A stretch of 26,472 nucleotides of DNA from Prevotella sp. UBA5379 (GTDB lineage: Bacteria; Bacteroidota; Bacteroidia; Bacteroidales; Bacteroidaceae), in the NCBI GenBank assembly GCA_002409785.1, contig DHOX01000045.1:3560-30031 (forward strand), given 5' to 3'. The notes beneath the pieces were generated by a model. That model did no database searches, was not told where the DNA came from, and worked only from the letters and a program-made list of their open reading frames with translations. Below, piece after piece: positions 8,288 to 16,028 of this stretch; within the stretch, counting starts at the first letter, position 1; the number at the start of each line of letters is the position of its first letter. The position numbers and the translations under genes are program-made.

Positions 8288-8322
8288 GAATAGCAGACTT
8301 TCAGGTCTGCTATTCGTTTTTT
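8288..8322 (+). terminator. Rho-independent terminator of the PfkB-family kinase gene
   Basis: An 11-base perfect stem GAATAGCAGAC/GTCTGCTATTC (8288-8298 with 8305-8315) encloses the loop TTTCAG and is followed by G and six T. The T run is only on the plus side, so it ends the kinase transcript. Its right arm overlaps the last codons and TAG stop of the opposing ABC gene. Confidence 0.9.
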
Positions 8323-9098
8323 ATAACCGTAACCCTCATGGTCTGCCGGTCAAAGGAGATTCCTTTCCGCTCTACATACCGGCTGAGATCCCCACAATCA
8401 GCCAGTTCCCGCGGAGTGCCTGAGGAGAGGCCCTGCTCGGCGTCCATAAGCCAAAGGGTATCTGCCACCTGTAGGACAAGTTCGAAATCATGGGTGGATA
8501 AAAAAATAGTCTTGTTCATCTCATGGGCTAATCTACGAAGCAACAACAGCATTTCCACTTTACTCGGAAAATCCAGAAAGGCAGTTGGTTCATCCAGGAA
8601 GATGACCGGAGTCTGTTGGGCAAGTGCCTTTGAGATCATCATCTTTTGTTTTTCACCATCGCTAAGCGTCTGGACCAAGCGGTCTTTCAAGGCGGTAATG
8701 CCAGTCAGGGCAAGTGCCTTTTCAACTACCTCCTTATCTTCTGCAGACAACCGTCCCCAGAAATCAGTGTAGGGAGAACGTCCCAGACCAACCATTTCTG
8801 CAACGGTCATGTTCCGGACCCGTGGCTTACCTGTCAGGACGATACTGATCAGCATAGAGAGTTGATGGGTGGAATAAGCGGACAGAGGTCTTCCCTTCAG
8901 CAATATATCCCCGCTTAGGGGGGGCTGGAAAGAGGAAAGGGTACGGAGAAGGGTCGACTTCCCTACTCCGTTAGCGCCTAACAGACAGGTGAGCTGGCCA
9001 CTGTACAATGAAGCATTGAGCCCAGACATGACAGTCCTTACTGTTTTCCGGCGTTCTGCATAACCAATACTGAGGTTTTCTAATCGCAAGGTCTCCAT
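8310..9098 (-). CDS. ABC transporter ATP-binding protein, FecE/FhuC/BtuD-like, without partner genes nearby
   Basis: The 262 residues form the nucleotide-binding subunit of an importer of the iron-siderophore/heme/cobalamin class. Walker A is GANGVGKST (41-49), the signature is LSDGE (145-149, in place of LSGGQ), Walker B is VIFLDEPT (165-172), and the switch histidine is in STHDFE (H203). The segment TVAEMVGLGRSPYT is characteristic of the FecE/FhuC branch. The protein would act on the cytoplasmic face with a FecD/BtuC-type permease and a substrate-binding protein, but none of these lies in the window and both neighbours are unrelated single genes. The -7 box ends only four bases before the ATG, so the mRNA should be nearly leaderless. 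The stop codon lies inside the terminator stem of the opposing kinase gene. Confidence 0.9.
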   Translation of the reverse strand: METLRLENLSIGYAERRKTVRTVMSGLNASLYSGQLTCLLGANGVGKSTLLRTLSSFQPPLSGDILLKGRPLSAYSTHQLSMLISIVLTGKPRVRNMTVAEMVGLGRSPYTDFWGRLSAEDKEVVEKALALTGITALKDRLVQTLSDGEKQKMMISKALAQQTPVIFLDEPTAFLDFPSKVEMLLLLRRLAHEMNKTIFLSTHDFELVLQVADTLWLMDAEQGLSSGTPRELADCGDLSRYVERKGISFDRQTMRVTVIKNE

Positions 9099-9102
9099 AC
9101 TG

Positions 9103-9134
9103 CAAAATTAACAAACTCCAGGCAAATGTGCAAA
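9103..9134 (-). promoter_or_regulatory. Bacteroidetes promoter for the ABC ATPase gene, nearly leaderless
   Basis: On the minus strand TTTG (9131-9134) and TAATTTTG (9103-9110) are 20 bases apart. The -7 box is separated from the ATG at 9098 by only four bases, so transcription probably begins at or next to the start codon. Confidence 0.65.
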
Positions 9135-9297
9135 AATCCCTGAGTTTAATTGATTCTGACCGGAAAATCTTAACTTTCGGATTCTCTGCCTCATATCTGT
9201 CCGCATAAGACAAGCGCTTTTGACTTTCCAGGGAGGAACAAGCACTTAATCTTTGTTAAAAGTACAGATGATAACACAAAGTACCTCAAATTATTAA

Positions 9298-9305
9298 TAC
9301 TTTTG
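9298..9305 (+). promoter_or_regulatory. Bacteroidetes -7 box for the NCS2 permease
   Basis: TACTTTTG matches TAnnTTTG. The TTG at 9303-9305, an apparent in-frame start 20 codons upstream of the ATG at 9363, is part of the box, so translation should begin at 9363. A short hairpin with stem CCAAA/TTTGG (9310-9322) lies right at the expected 5' end of the mRNA. Confidence 0.55.
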
Positions 9306-9362
9306 CATCCCAAATCATTTGGATCCATCCTCCGGTCCTCTTCAATAAGTATAAATATTATC

Positions 9363-10655
9363 ATGAGTTTTCATTCTTCAAGTTTAAAATATCAGAATGA
9401 CGACAAACCGTCACTCTTCCAATCCATCCTATACGGATTGCAATGGTTCCTAATCACCATTCCCTTCATCATTATCATCGGTGTAGTCGTGGGTGGCATA
9501 GAAAAATTAAATCCTGCGGAAGTAACCCTTTATAACCAGAAACTATTTGCCATAACAGGAATAGGATTCCTCGTCCAGATTTTCATCGGACACCGGCTGC
9601 CGCTGGTCTTAGGTCCTGCCACGGCCCTCCTCATCGGACTGGTTACCTCACAAACTTCCGATTTATCCGAATTAGGTACCGCGATGATCTGTGGGGGGCT
9701 GTTGATCTTCCTGTTGTCCTATACCCGGCTCATGTCCTATCTTCAGAGAGTTTTCACGAGCAGGGTGATCGTCGTGATACTGGCTCTGATCAGTGTTACC
9801 ATGATGCCGACGATACTACAACTGATTTTTGATGGAAGCGACAAGGGGCTTTTTCCGCTCTGGTTCACGCTGATCCTGACACTCGGACTCCTCATAGCCA
9901 GCAGATTTCTGAAAGGAATATGGAAATCTACGGTCGTCCTCTGGGGGATGCTGATCGGCTCTGTCTGCTATAACCTTCTATCAGGGATAAGACCATCTAT
10001 ACCCGCTCTTTCGAGCCTGCCCGGACAATCATTATTAATCAGTCATTTTCATCTGAATCCCGGCATCCTTCTGTCTTTCCTGTTTTGCTATATCGCCCTT
10101 TTTATCAATGACATCGGATCTATTCAATCAGTAGGCACGGCCATCAATGAAAAGGACCTGGAGAAAAGGAGCAAGAAGGGCCTCAGGATTACGGGATTGC
10201 TGAACGCTCTCTCCGGTGCCGCAGGCGTCGTTGGACCGGTAGACTATTCTCTCAGCACGGGAGTGATCATGAGTACAGGCTGTGCATCACGATATACGAT
10301 GATTCCTACGGGAATCGCCTTGATCCTATGCTCCTTATTCCCCCATGCCATCGGAATCCTGACCTTGATCCCCAGACCGGTCATGGGGATCATCATCCTC
10401 TATCTGATGATGACCCAACTGGCTTCCTCTTTCCAACTCATGAGTCAGAAAGATGCAGCACCAGACTTTGACAGTTGCATGGTCATTGCTGTTCCTCTGA
10501 TGATCGCAATGATACCGGTCTTCATGCCTGCTTCGTACGTCGCTGCTATGCCATCCCTTCTGCGGCCGCTGTTAGCCAATGGTTTCGTCGTTGGCATTAT
10601 CACCGTGCTCATTATGGAACATATCATCTACAGGAAGAAAGACTCTGGACAATAG
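9363..10655 (+). CDS. NCS2-family xanthine/uracil permease
   Basis: The 430 residues from the ATG at 9363 form a polytopic inner-membrane nucleobase transporter of the NCS2 (xanthine/uracil:H+) family. LQWFLITIPFIIIIG is the conserved first helix; GHRLPLVLGPATALL is the loop before helix 3. ALFINDIGSIQSVGTAINEKD in the middle corresponds to the helix 8 region with the acidic binding-site residue. GLLNALSGAAGVVGPVDYSLS and TGCASRY cover the helix 10 and following region, where the family has an NQN/P-x-T-like element. The shortened form here is typical of the uracil/xanthine permease annotation, but the exact nucleobase cannot be read. An upstream frame to a TTG at 9303 is rejected because that TTG sits in the promoter. 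No purine riboswitch is seen in the 264-base upstream gap. Confidence 0.85.
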   Translation: MSFHSSSLKYQNDDKPSLFQSILYGLQWFLITIPFIIIIGVVVGGIEKLNPAEVTLYNQKLFAITGIGFLVQIFIGHRLPLVLGPATALLIGLVTSQTSDLSELGTAMICGGLLIFLLSYTRLMSYLQRVFTSRVIVVILALISVTMMPTILQLIFDGSDKGLFPLWFTLILTLGLLIASRFLKGIWKSTVVLWGMLIGSVCYNLLSGIRPSIPALSSLPGQSLLISHFHLNPGILLSFLFCYIALFINDIGSIQSVGTAINEKDLEKRSKKGLRITGLLNALSGAAGVVGPVDYSLSTGVIMSTGCASRYTMIPTGIALILCSLFPHAIGILTLIPRPVMGIIILYLMMTQLASSFQLMSQKDAAPDFDSCMVIAVPLMIAMIPVFMPASYVAAMPSLLRPLLANGFVVGIITVLIMEHIIYRKKDSGQ

Positions 10656-10727
10656 ATATAACAAGGTCTGTGCCTCCATAAGACAATAATTCCGGCAAAT
10701 CTCTGTACATCTATGAGATAAATTCTG

Positions 10728-10735
10728 TACCTTTG
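10728..10735 (+). promoter_or_regulatory. Bacteroidetes -7 box for the helicase gene
   Basis: TACCTTTG matches TAnnTTTG and ends seven bases before the ATG at 10743, so the leader would be very short. It probably also drives the small gene at 12772-13167. Confidence 0.6.
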
Positions 10736-10742
10736 CGACAAG

Positions 10743-12749
10743 ATGAGTGATCAAGATTCTCCTATTCAGGCTCTCCAGCGACAGAAGTTGCTCCTGAAGA
10801 TGGAATATTTCGAGGAAAAGGAAGCCTTCCGCAAACAGACGGAAACGATGGGATTGCAACGTAAAATCAAACGGGGTGATGCCTGGTATCCTTTAACCAT
10901 CGGAAAAAGTTATTATAATTCTCTGAATCAAAGAATCCTGGAAGTTTTCCGGACAGAGGAGGAGGGCATTGAGCACAACTTTGAATTTGGGAAACCGGTT
11001 GTTTTGTTCAGTATTTCCCAGAAGAACGGAAAGGACTATATCCGCTATCTCAATTTCACCGCAACGGTGAGTTTCGTAGAGGGTAACCGTATGGCTATCG
11101 TTGTTCCGGACACGGAAGTTATCAGCATCCAGAGCTGCGAAAACAAGATGGGAATCCAACTTTTCTTCGATGAAACCAGCTACCGGCTGATGTTCGACGC
11201 TCTGGACCGGGTCATCAATGCTAAAGACAACCGGCTGGCTTATCTCCGTGACCTGTTCTATTCCCATCGTCCGGCTGGCCGGTTTTCTTTTGCTCCGTCC
11301 AGTTTCCCGTGGCTGAACGCCACCCAGGAGAAAGCGGTCAATGAAGTGCTTTGGGCAAAAGATGTAGCTGTCGTACACGGCCCTCCTGGTACGGGAAAGA
11401 CAACGACGCTCGTGGAGGCCATCAATGCCACTCTGATGCGTGAGAATCAGGTGCTGGTCTGTGCTCAAAGCAATATGGCCGTTGACTGGATCTGCGAGAA
11501 ACTCGATGACAGGGGCATCAACGTCCTGCGTATCGGGAACCCCACACGGGTGACAGACCGGATGCTGTCGTCAACTTATGAGAGACGATTTGAGGATGAT
11601 CCTGATTATCCGTCTCTCTGGGCTGTCAGGAGAAATATCCGGGACTTGAGACGGAACCGGAAAAAAGGAGAGCACCAGAAACTGGAACGCCTGAAAAACA
11701 AGGCCGTTGAACTCGAACTCCGTATCCGGGCACGGCTCTTCAGTGAGGCCCGTGTCATCGCCTGCACACTCACCGGATCTGCCAATCATCTCCTGGACGG
11801 ACAGAAATATGCCACTTTGTTCATCGATGAAGCAGCACAGGCTCTGGAAGCGGCCTGCTGGATCCCTATCCGCAAATGTACACGCGTGATCCTCGCTGGA
11901 GATCACTGCCAGTTGCCACCGACCATCAAAAGTCTTGCCGCAGTAAAGGCTGGCCTTGGCAAGACTCTGATGGAAAGAATCGTCAGGAACAAACCAGAGG
12001 TGGTAACGCTCCTGAAAGTACAGTATCGGATGAATGACCAGATCATGCGCTTCTCCAGTGACTGGTTCTATGACGGACAGGTGGTCAGTGCACCTCAAGT
12101 CATGCACCGTGGTATCCTGGATTATGATCATCCGATGATGTGGATCGACCCCCGGGACTTCATCCGTAATCCGGAATATCAACCAGAAGAAGAGGACGAA
12201 TCGAGCCGCCCTTTTCACGAACAGTATGTGGGAACTTCCTTCGGAAGAATCAACAAGGCCGAAGCTGAACTTACCCTGAACACCATGGAAGGTTATTTCA
12301 GAAAAATCGGGAAACAGCGTATCCTCGACGAAGAGATCGACACTGGGATTATCTCTCCTTATCGTGCTCAGGTACAATACCTGAGGAAGCTGATTCATAA
12401 ACGGGCTTTCTTCAAGCCTTACCGGTCCCTGATCACTGTCAATACTGTTGATGGATTCCAGGGACAGGAACGGGACATCATCCTAATCTCTATGGTCCGC
12501 TCTAATGAAAACGGGCAGATTGGATTCCTCAGCGACCTGAGACGTATGAACGTGGCCATCACTCGTGCCAGGATGAAACTCATCATCCTGGGTGATGTCT
12601 CCACGCTGACAAGACATCCGTTCTACCTGAAGCTATGGAATTATATCCAGGTGACTAATGAAGGACATACAGCCTCGACGGAAAAGACAAGCCTTGGCAC
12701 AGGAGATCAGACGGGCACAAACAATCCGGAAAAAGACAAAGAACAATAA
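10743..12749 (+). CDS. SF1 helicase of the UPF1/IGHMBP2-like family
   Basis: This 668-residue ATP-dependent nucleic-acid helicase has an N-terminal beta-rich region (about 35-165, with YPLTIGKSYYNSLNQRILEV and a nucleic-acid contact fold). The core motifs follow in order: Q motif region LNATQEKAV, motif I GPPGTGKTTT (about 214-223), motif Ia VLVCAQSNMAVD, motif II DEAAQ (about 361), motif III GDHCQLPPT, motif IV region VQYRMNDQIM, motif V VDGFQGQERDIILISMVRSN, and motif VI RMNVAITRARMKL. The eukaryotic relatives UPF1 and SMUBP-2 unwind RNA or DNA in the 5' to 3' direction; the bacterial members are mostly uncharacterised. An acidic linker (EEEDESS) lies between motifs IV and V. A small helical gene begins 22 bases after the stop. 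Family assignment is firm; the cellular substrate is not known. Confidence 0.93.
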   Translation: MSDQDSPIQALQRQKLLLKMEYFEEKEAFRKQTETMGLQRKIKRGDAWYPLTIGKSYYNSLNQRILEVFRTEEEGIEHNFEFGKPVVLFSISQKNGKDYIRYLNFTATVSFVEGNRMAIVVPDTEVISIQSCENKMGIQLFFDETSYRLMFDALDRVINAKDNRLAYLRDLFYSHRPAGRFSFAPSSFPWLNATQEKAVNEVLWAKDVAVVHGPPGTGKTTTLVEAINATLMRENQVLVCAQSNMAVDWICEKLDDRGINVLRIGNPTRVTDRMLSSTYERRFEDDPDYPSLWAVRRNIRDLRRNRKKGEHQKLERLKNKAVELELRIRARLFSEARVIACTLTGSANHLLDGQKYATLFIDEAAQALEAACWIPIRKCTRVILAGDHCQLPPTIKSLAAVKAGLGKTLMERIVRNKPEVVTLLKVQYRMNDQIMRFSSDWFYDGQVVSAPQVMHRGILDYDHPMMWIDPRDFIRNPEYQPEEEDESSRPFHEQYVGTSFGRINKAEAELTLNTMEGYFRKIGKQRILDEEIDTGIISPYRAQVQYLRKLIHKRAFFKPYRSLITVNTVDGFQGQERDIILISMVRSNENGQIGFLSDLRRMNVAITRARMKLIILGDVSTLTRHPFYLKLWNYIQVTNEGHTASTEKTSLGTGDQTGTNNPEKDKEQ

Positions 12750-12771
12750 TTTTTCAAATCAGTAAATATTT

Positions 12772-13167
12772 ATGCTAGAACGAGACTATTTTATAAGAGT
12801 ACTCCGAGAATTCGAAGCTGCTGTCCAGGCCTTTCTTGAGAAAAATGAAGGAAAGGAAAAGGATGCCATGCTCAAGGAACTTTACCGTCGGTATGTGGGT
12901 AAATACGAACTCCTGAGAAATATGTCCTTGGACGAGGCTCTCACGTATGCACAGGATAACTGGAAAGAGGAGGAACGTATCGAACGACTGGAAATGCTGG
13001 CCGAACTCTGGTATGACGAGGGCGATCTCATGGGCAGCAAGCCTCTGCGTGACCTGTTGCTGGACAAGGCTTTTAAACTTCTAGACTATGTTGACCAGCG
13101 GAGTGACACATACTCCATGAGCAGGCAGCAGAAACTGGCTCATATCCGACAGTTACAGGAAAATTGA
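12772..13167 (+). CDS. Small all-helical protein of unknown function, downstream partner of the helicase
   Basis: I do not recognise a named family with certainty. The 131 residues are highly charged, lack membrane segments and a signal peptide, and look fully alpha-helical. The start MLERDYFIRVLREFEAAVQAF is faintly like proteins annotated as DUF6483, a weak resemblance only. LRDLLLDKAFKLLDYVDQRS suggests a TPR-like helical hairpin. It starts 22 bases after the helicase stop with no promoter box in between, so the two are very likely on one mRNA. The codon usage looks like its neighbours. An accessory or regulatory role with the helicase is only an inference from position. Confidence 0.75.
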   Translation: MLERDYFIRVLREFEAAVQAFLEKNEGKEKDAMLKELYRRYVGKYELLRNMSLDEALTYAQDNWKEEERIERLEMLAELWYDEGDLMGSKPLRDLLLDKAFKLLDYVDQRSDTYSMSRQQKLAHIRQLQEN

Positions 13168-13294
13168 GACGCCCGGACCCTGTTCGCAGTTATGCGGGCG
13201 GATCGACTCCTGTCCCAGGATAAGCAAAAGTAAGGTATCTTCAAAAACAAATTACAGCCGGAGCTGTTCCTTATGGCTCTCAACGGATAAAAAC

Positions 13295-14668
13295 ATGGCA
13301 AATACAAATGATATGACTGTGGGTTCTCCTACACGGGGAATCCTTAAATTTGCTGTACCTCTCATCGTCGGATATATTCTCCAGCAGATGTACTTGATCA
13401 TCGATGCAGCTATCGTCGGCAGGTGGATCGGTGTAAACGCACTTGCTGCCGTAGGAGCCTCATCCTCTATCATGTTCCTGATACTGGGCTTCTGCAACGG
13501 CTGCTGTGCAGGCTTTGCCATCCCCATCGCCCAGTCATTCGGCGCAAAGGACTATTCCAAGATGAGATCTTATGTGAGTAATGCCATCCGCATCGGTATC
13601 ATCTTTGTCATTGTCATCACTTTCTTGGCCTGTATCTTCTGCGGCAAACTCCTGAAGATTGTAAATACTCCAGGGGAAATATTCCATGATGCTTACGTGT
13701 TCCTCTTGCTTCAACTCCTGGCTATCCCGTTTATATTCTCCTATAATCTCTTCTCCGGGTTCATCCGCTCTCTTGGCAATTCGAAACAACCGTTCTACTT
13801 TCTGATCCTATCCTCTTTTCTGAATATTTTCCTGGACATCATCCTCATTATCCTGCTGGATCTAGGAGTAGCGGGAGCTGGCCTTGCCACGATGATTTCC
13901 CAGGCTTTTGCCGGACTGCTCTGCTGGATTTACATCAGGAGGAAGTTGCATATCCTTATCCCTAAAGGGAAAGAAAAACAATATGACAACAAACGGATCA
14001 GCATCCTCCTCAACAATGGCGTACCGATGGGGCTCCAGTTTTCCATCACCGGTATCGGCATCATCATGCTGCAAAGTGCCAACAACGCTTTGGGCACTGT
14101 TTACGTGGCAGCTTTCACGGCCTCCATGCGTATCAAATACCTGTTTACTTGTGTCTTTGAAAATATAGGCGTAGCCATGGCTACTTACTGCGGACAGAAT
14201 ATCGGAGCCCGTGATCTCCGCCGGGTCGCCCTGGGAGTCCGCTCTGCTATCAAGATCATGCTGGTTTATTTCGTCTTCACTATCCTTATCATCTACCCCT
14301 TTGCAGATGACATGATGAGTCTCTTCGTGAAATCCGGTGAGACGGCAGTCGTCACCAATGCTGCCCTGTTCATGAGAATAGCCAATTATTTCTACCCGGC
14401 GCTGGGTATCCTGACCATCCTGCGATACTCTATCCAGGGACTGGGCTATTCGAACCTTTCGATGATGAGCGGAGTCATGGAGATGATCGCCCGTTGTGGG
14501 GTAAGCATCTGGCTGGTGCCAGCACTGAAATTCCTGGGGGTATGTTATGGTGACCCTGTAGCCTGGTGTATGGCTGACCTGTTCCTCATCCCTGCCTTCG
14601 CCTGGCTCTACCATCATCTGAAGAAAAGATTGCCTCTGAAAAACGCAGAGATGAGACGTAATGCATAA
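13295..14668 (+). CDS. MATE-family efflux transporter
   Basis: This 457-residue inner-membrane exporter of the MATE family (NorM/DinF class) has about 12 helices in two related halves. The first half begins with GSPTRGILKFAVPLIVGYIL and contains IDAAIVGRWIGVNALAAVGA, the standard first-repeat signature. GFAIPIAQSFGAKDYSKMR and the matching second-half ATYCGQNIGARDLRR are the paired cytoplasmic loops of the fold. Family members use a Na+ or H+ gradient to expel drugs, dyes or metabolites; the substrate here is unknown. The ATG at 13295 fits the family start. The 127-base gap upstream has no good TAnnTTTG box (TATCTTCA at 13236-13243 is the nearest), so the gene may be read through from the helicase unit or have a weak promoter. 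Confidence 0.92.
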   Translation: MANTNDMTVGSPTRGILKFAVPLIVGYILQQMYLIIDAAIVGRWIGVNALAAVGASSSIMFLILGFCNGCCAGFAIPIAQSFGAKDYSKMRSYVSNAIRIGIIFVIVITFLACIFCGKLLKIVNTPGEIFHDAYVFLLLQLLAIPFIFSYNLFSGFIRSLGNSKQPFYFLILSSFLNIFLDIILIILLDLGVAGAGLATMISQAFAGLLCWIYIRRKLHILIPKGKEKQYDNKRISILLNNGVPMGLQFSITGIGIIMLQSANNALGTVYVAAFTASMRIKYLFTCVFENIGVAMATYCGQNIGARDLRRVALGVRSAIKIMLVYFVFTILIIYPFADDMMSLFVKSGETAVVTNAALFMRIANYFYPALGILTILRYSIQGLGYSNLSMMSGVMEMIARCGVSIWLVPALKFLGVCYGDPVAWCMADLFLIPAFAWLYHHLKKRLPLKNAEMRRNA

Positions 14669-14733
14669 ATGGTTAAATTGAAGGAATAGCTTCACCTTGT
14701 TTCTATATTTTGCCGACGTACTTTTCAACCCGG

Positions 14734-15960
14734 CTAACAGATCGTCCCCAGTTTCCTTCTGAGGAAAAATCTCCTCGTCGCCAGAAAGAAGAGCAATACT
14801 CCGACCGCACTGTCGGCTGCGACCATCCAGAAAGCGGCCGTATAACCGAAAAACTGGGATATGACACCACCCAGCAATATCCCTATGCCAAAGCCGAGAT
14901 CCCAGGAAGTAAGGATGGAGGAATTGGCAGTGCCTCGCTGGTCATGACGGGCTGTAGCTACGAACATGTTCAGGAAAGCTGGATACATGTGACCATTGCC
15001 CAGACCGATCAGACAGGCGGAGAGATAATAGCCGGCCTGGTTCGGGCAGGCCACAAAAAGGAGATACCCGGCAAGGGCAATACACATCCCATAGGCTGCA
15101 TTATGGGTGACCCTTCCTTGACGCAGTGCCTTTGCCCCCTGAAGGCGGGAGCTGAAAAGTCCTATCGAAAGAAGGGCAAAATAGGTCCCGGTCCCACTGG
15201 TTATCCCCATGACTTCCTTCGAGTAAATGGCTAAGTAATTACTCAACACCCCGAAACAGAAGCCAAACAGCGCTATATTAACCGCAAGCAGCCATGCTCG
15301 TGTCAGGAAAAAACGGTCCAGAGAGATCCGGCCTTTCCTCCGGACAATCTCCCTGACAGGTATCTTGACGGAAGCATCAATGAAAAATCCGAGGAGCGCA
15401 ACGGCCAGGGCGATCCAGAAAAGAACGGTGAAATCGTGGCAGGCTTGATAGATATAGATACCGGCAGAAGGGGCCAATGCCATGGCCAGGTTATTACTCA
15501 GACCGTAATAGCCGAGGCCTTCGGTACGCCGGGATGAAGGCAGCACGTCAATCGCTGCGGTACTGTTCGCTACGGTAGCAGCCCCAAAGGGACCTCCATG
15601 GAGGGTTCTCACGATGCCGAACATCAGCAAGGTGCCGGCTACAAGATAACCGGCAAAACAGGCGGCAAAGGTGAAGACACAGATCATCAGTACTTTCTTC
15701 CGGTTGAAACTGTCAACAACATAACCACTGAACGGACGAATGACCAAGGCTGCCACGGTATAACCGGAGAGTACAATTCCGATGATGTCCTTTGTCGCCC
15801 CAAACCGCTCGCTCAGGTAAATGGGCAGCAATGGAGCCAGAAGGTAAAAGGCAAAATACATCATCGTATTGGCTGCCAGAACCTTGATATAATTACTGTT
15901 CCAGAGTGTCTCTCTTGCGTCACTCTGACTTCCACTTGATATTTCTTTATGCTCTCCCAT
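14734..15960 (-). CDS. MFS transporter (AraJ-like 12-helix exporter)
   Basis: This 408-residue major facilitator protein has 12 predicted helices. LLPIYLSERFGATKDIIGIVL and FSGYVVDSFNRKKVLMI make up helices 1-2 and the motif A loop (usual form GxLaDrxGrkk). RTLHGGPFGAATVANSTAAI covers the helix 4 arginine. LGYYGLSNNLAMALAPSAGIY is the motif C-like helix 5 of exporters. LIGLGNGHMYPAFLNMFV and RGTANSSILTSWDLGFGIGI lie in the second half. It probably exports a small molecule. It follows dinB on the same strand after 68 bases without a promoter box, so they may share an mRNA. No substrate can be inferred. Confidence 0.88.
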   Translation of the reverse strand: MGEHKEISSGSQSDARETLWNSNYIKVLAANTMMYFAFYLLAPLLPIYLSERFGATKDIIGIVLSGYTVAALVIRPFSGYVVDSFNRKKVLMICVFTFAACFAGYLVAGTLLMFGIVRTLHGGPFGAATVANSTAAIDVLPSSRRTEGLGYYGLSNNLAMALAPSAGIYIYQACHDFTVLFWIALAVALLGFFIDASVKIPVREIVRRKGRISLDRFFLTRAWLLAVNIALFGFCFGVLSNYLAIYSKEVMGITSGTGTYFALLSIGLFSSRLQGAKALRQGRVTHNAAYGMCIALAGYLLFVACPNQAGYYLSACLIGLGNGHMYPAFLNMFVATARHDQRGTANSSILTSWDLGFGIGILLGGVISQFFGYTAAFWMVAADSAVGVLLFFLATRRFFLRRKLGTIC

Positions 15961-16028
15961 TCTTATTGTTGTTTCTTCCAGATCTCTTCGTTTCTTTATA
16001 GCCGGATCGTCTTCAATAAAAGAATCTT

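Noticed and set aside
9099..9362. Purine riboswitch upstream of the NCS2 permease
   Set aside because: The conserved core and three-way junction of purine riboswitches are not visible; only a small hairpin at 9307-9324 is present.
11571..12398. Long open frame (275 codons) on the minus strand inside the helicase gene
   Set aside because: The plus strand encodes an intact helicase with all motifs here; the antisense frame has no recognisable motif and is a by-product of codon bias.
13862..14728. Long open frame (288 codons) on the minus strand inside the MATE gene
   Set aside because: It is rich in His, Asp and Gln, as expected from reverse reading of membrane-protein codons, and overlaps a clear MATE gene.
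14710..15234. Plus-strand open frame opposite the MFS exporter gene
   Set aside because: The minus strand shows a full 12-helix MFS protein; the plus frame has low complexity and no motif.
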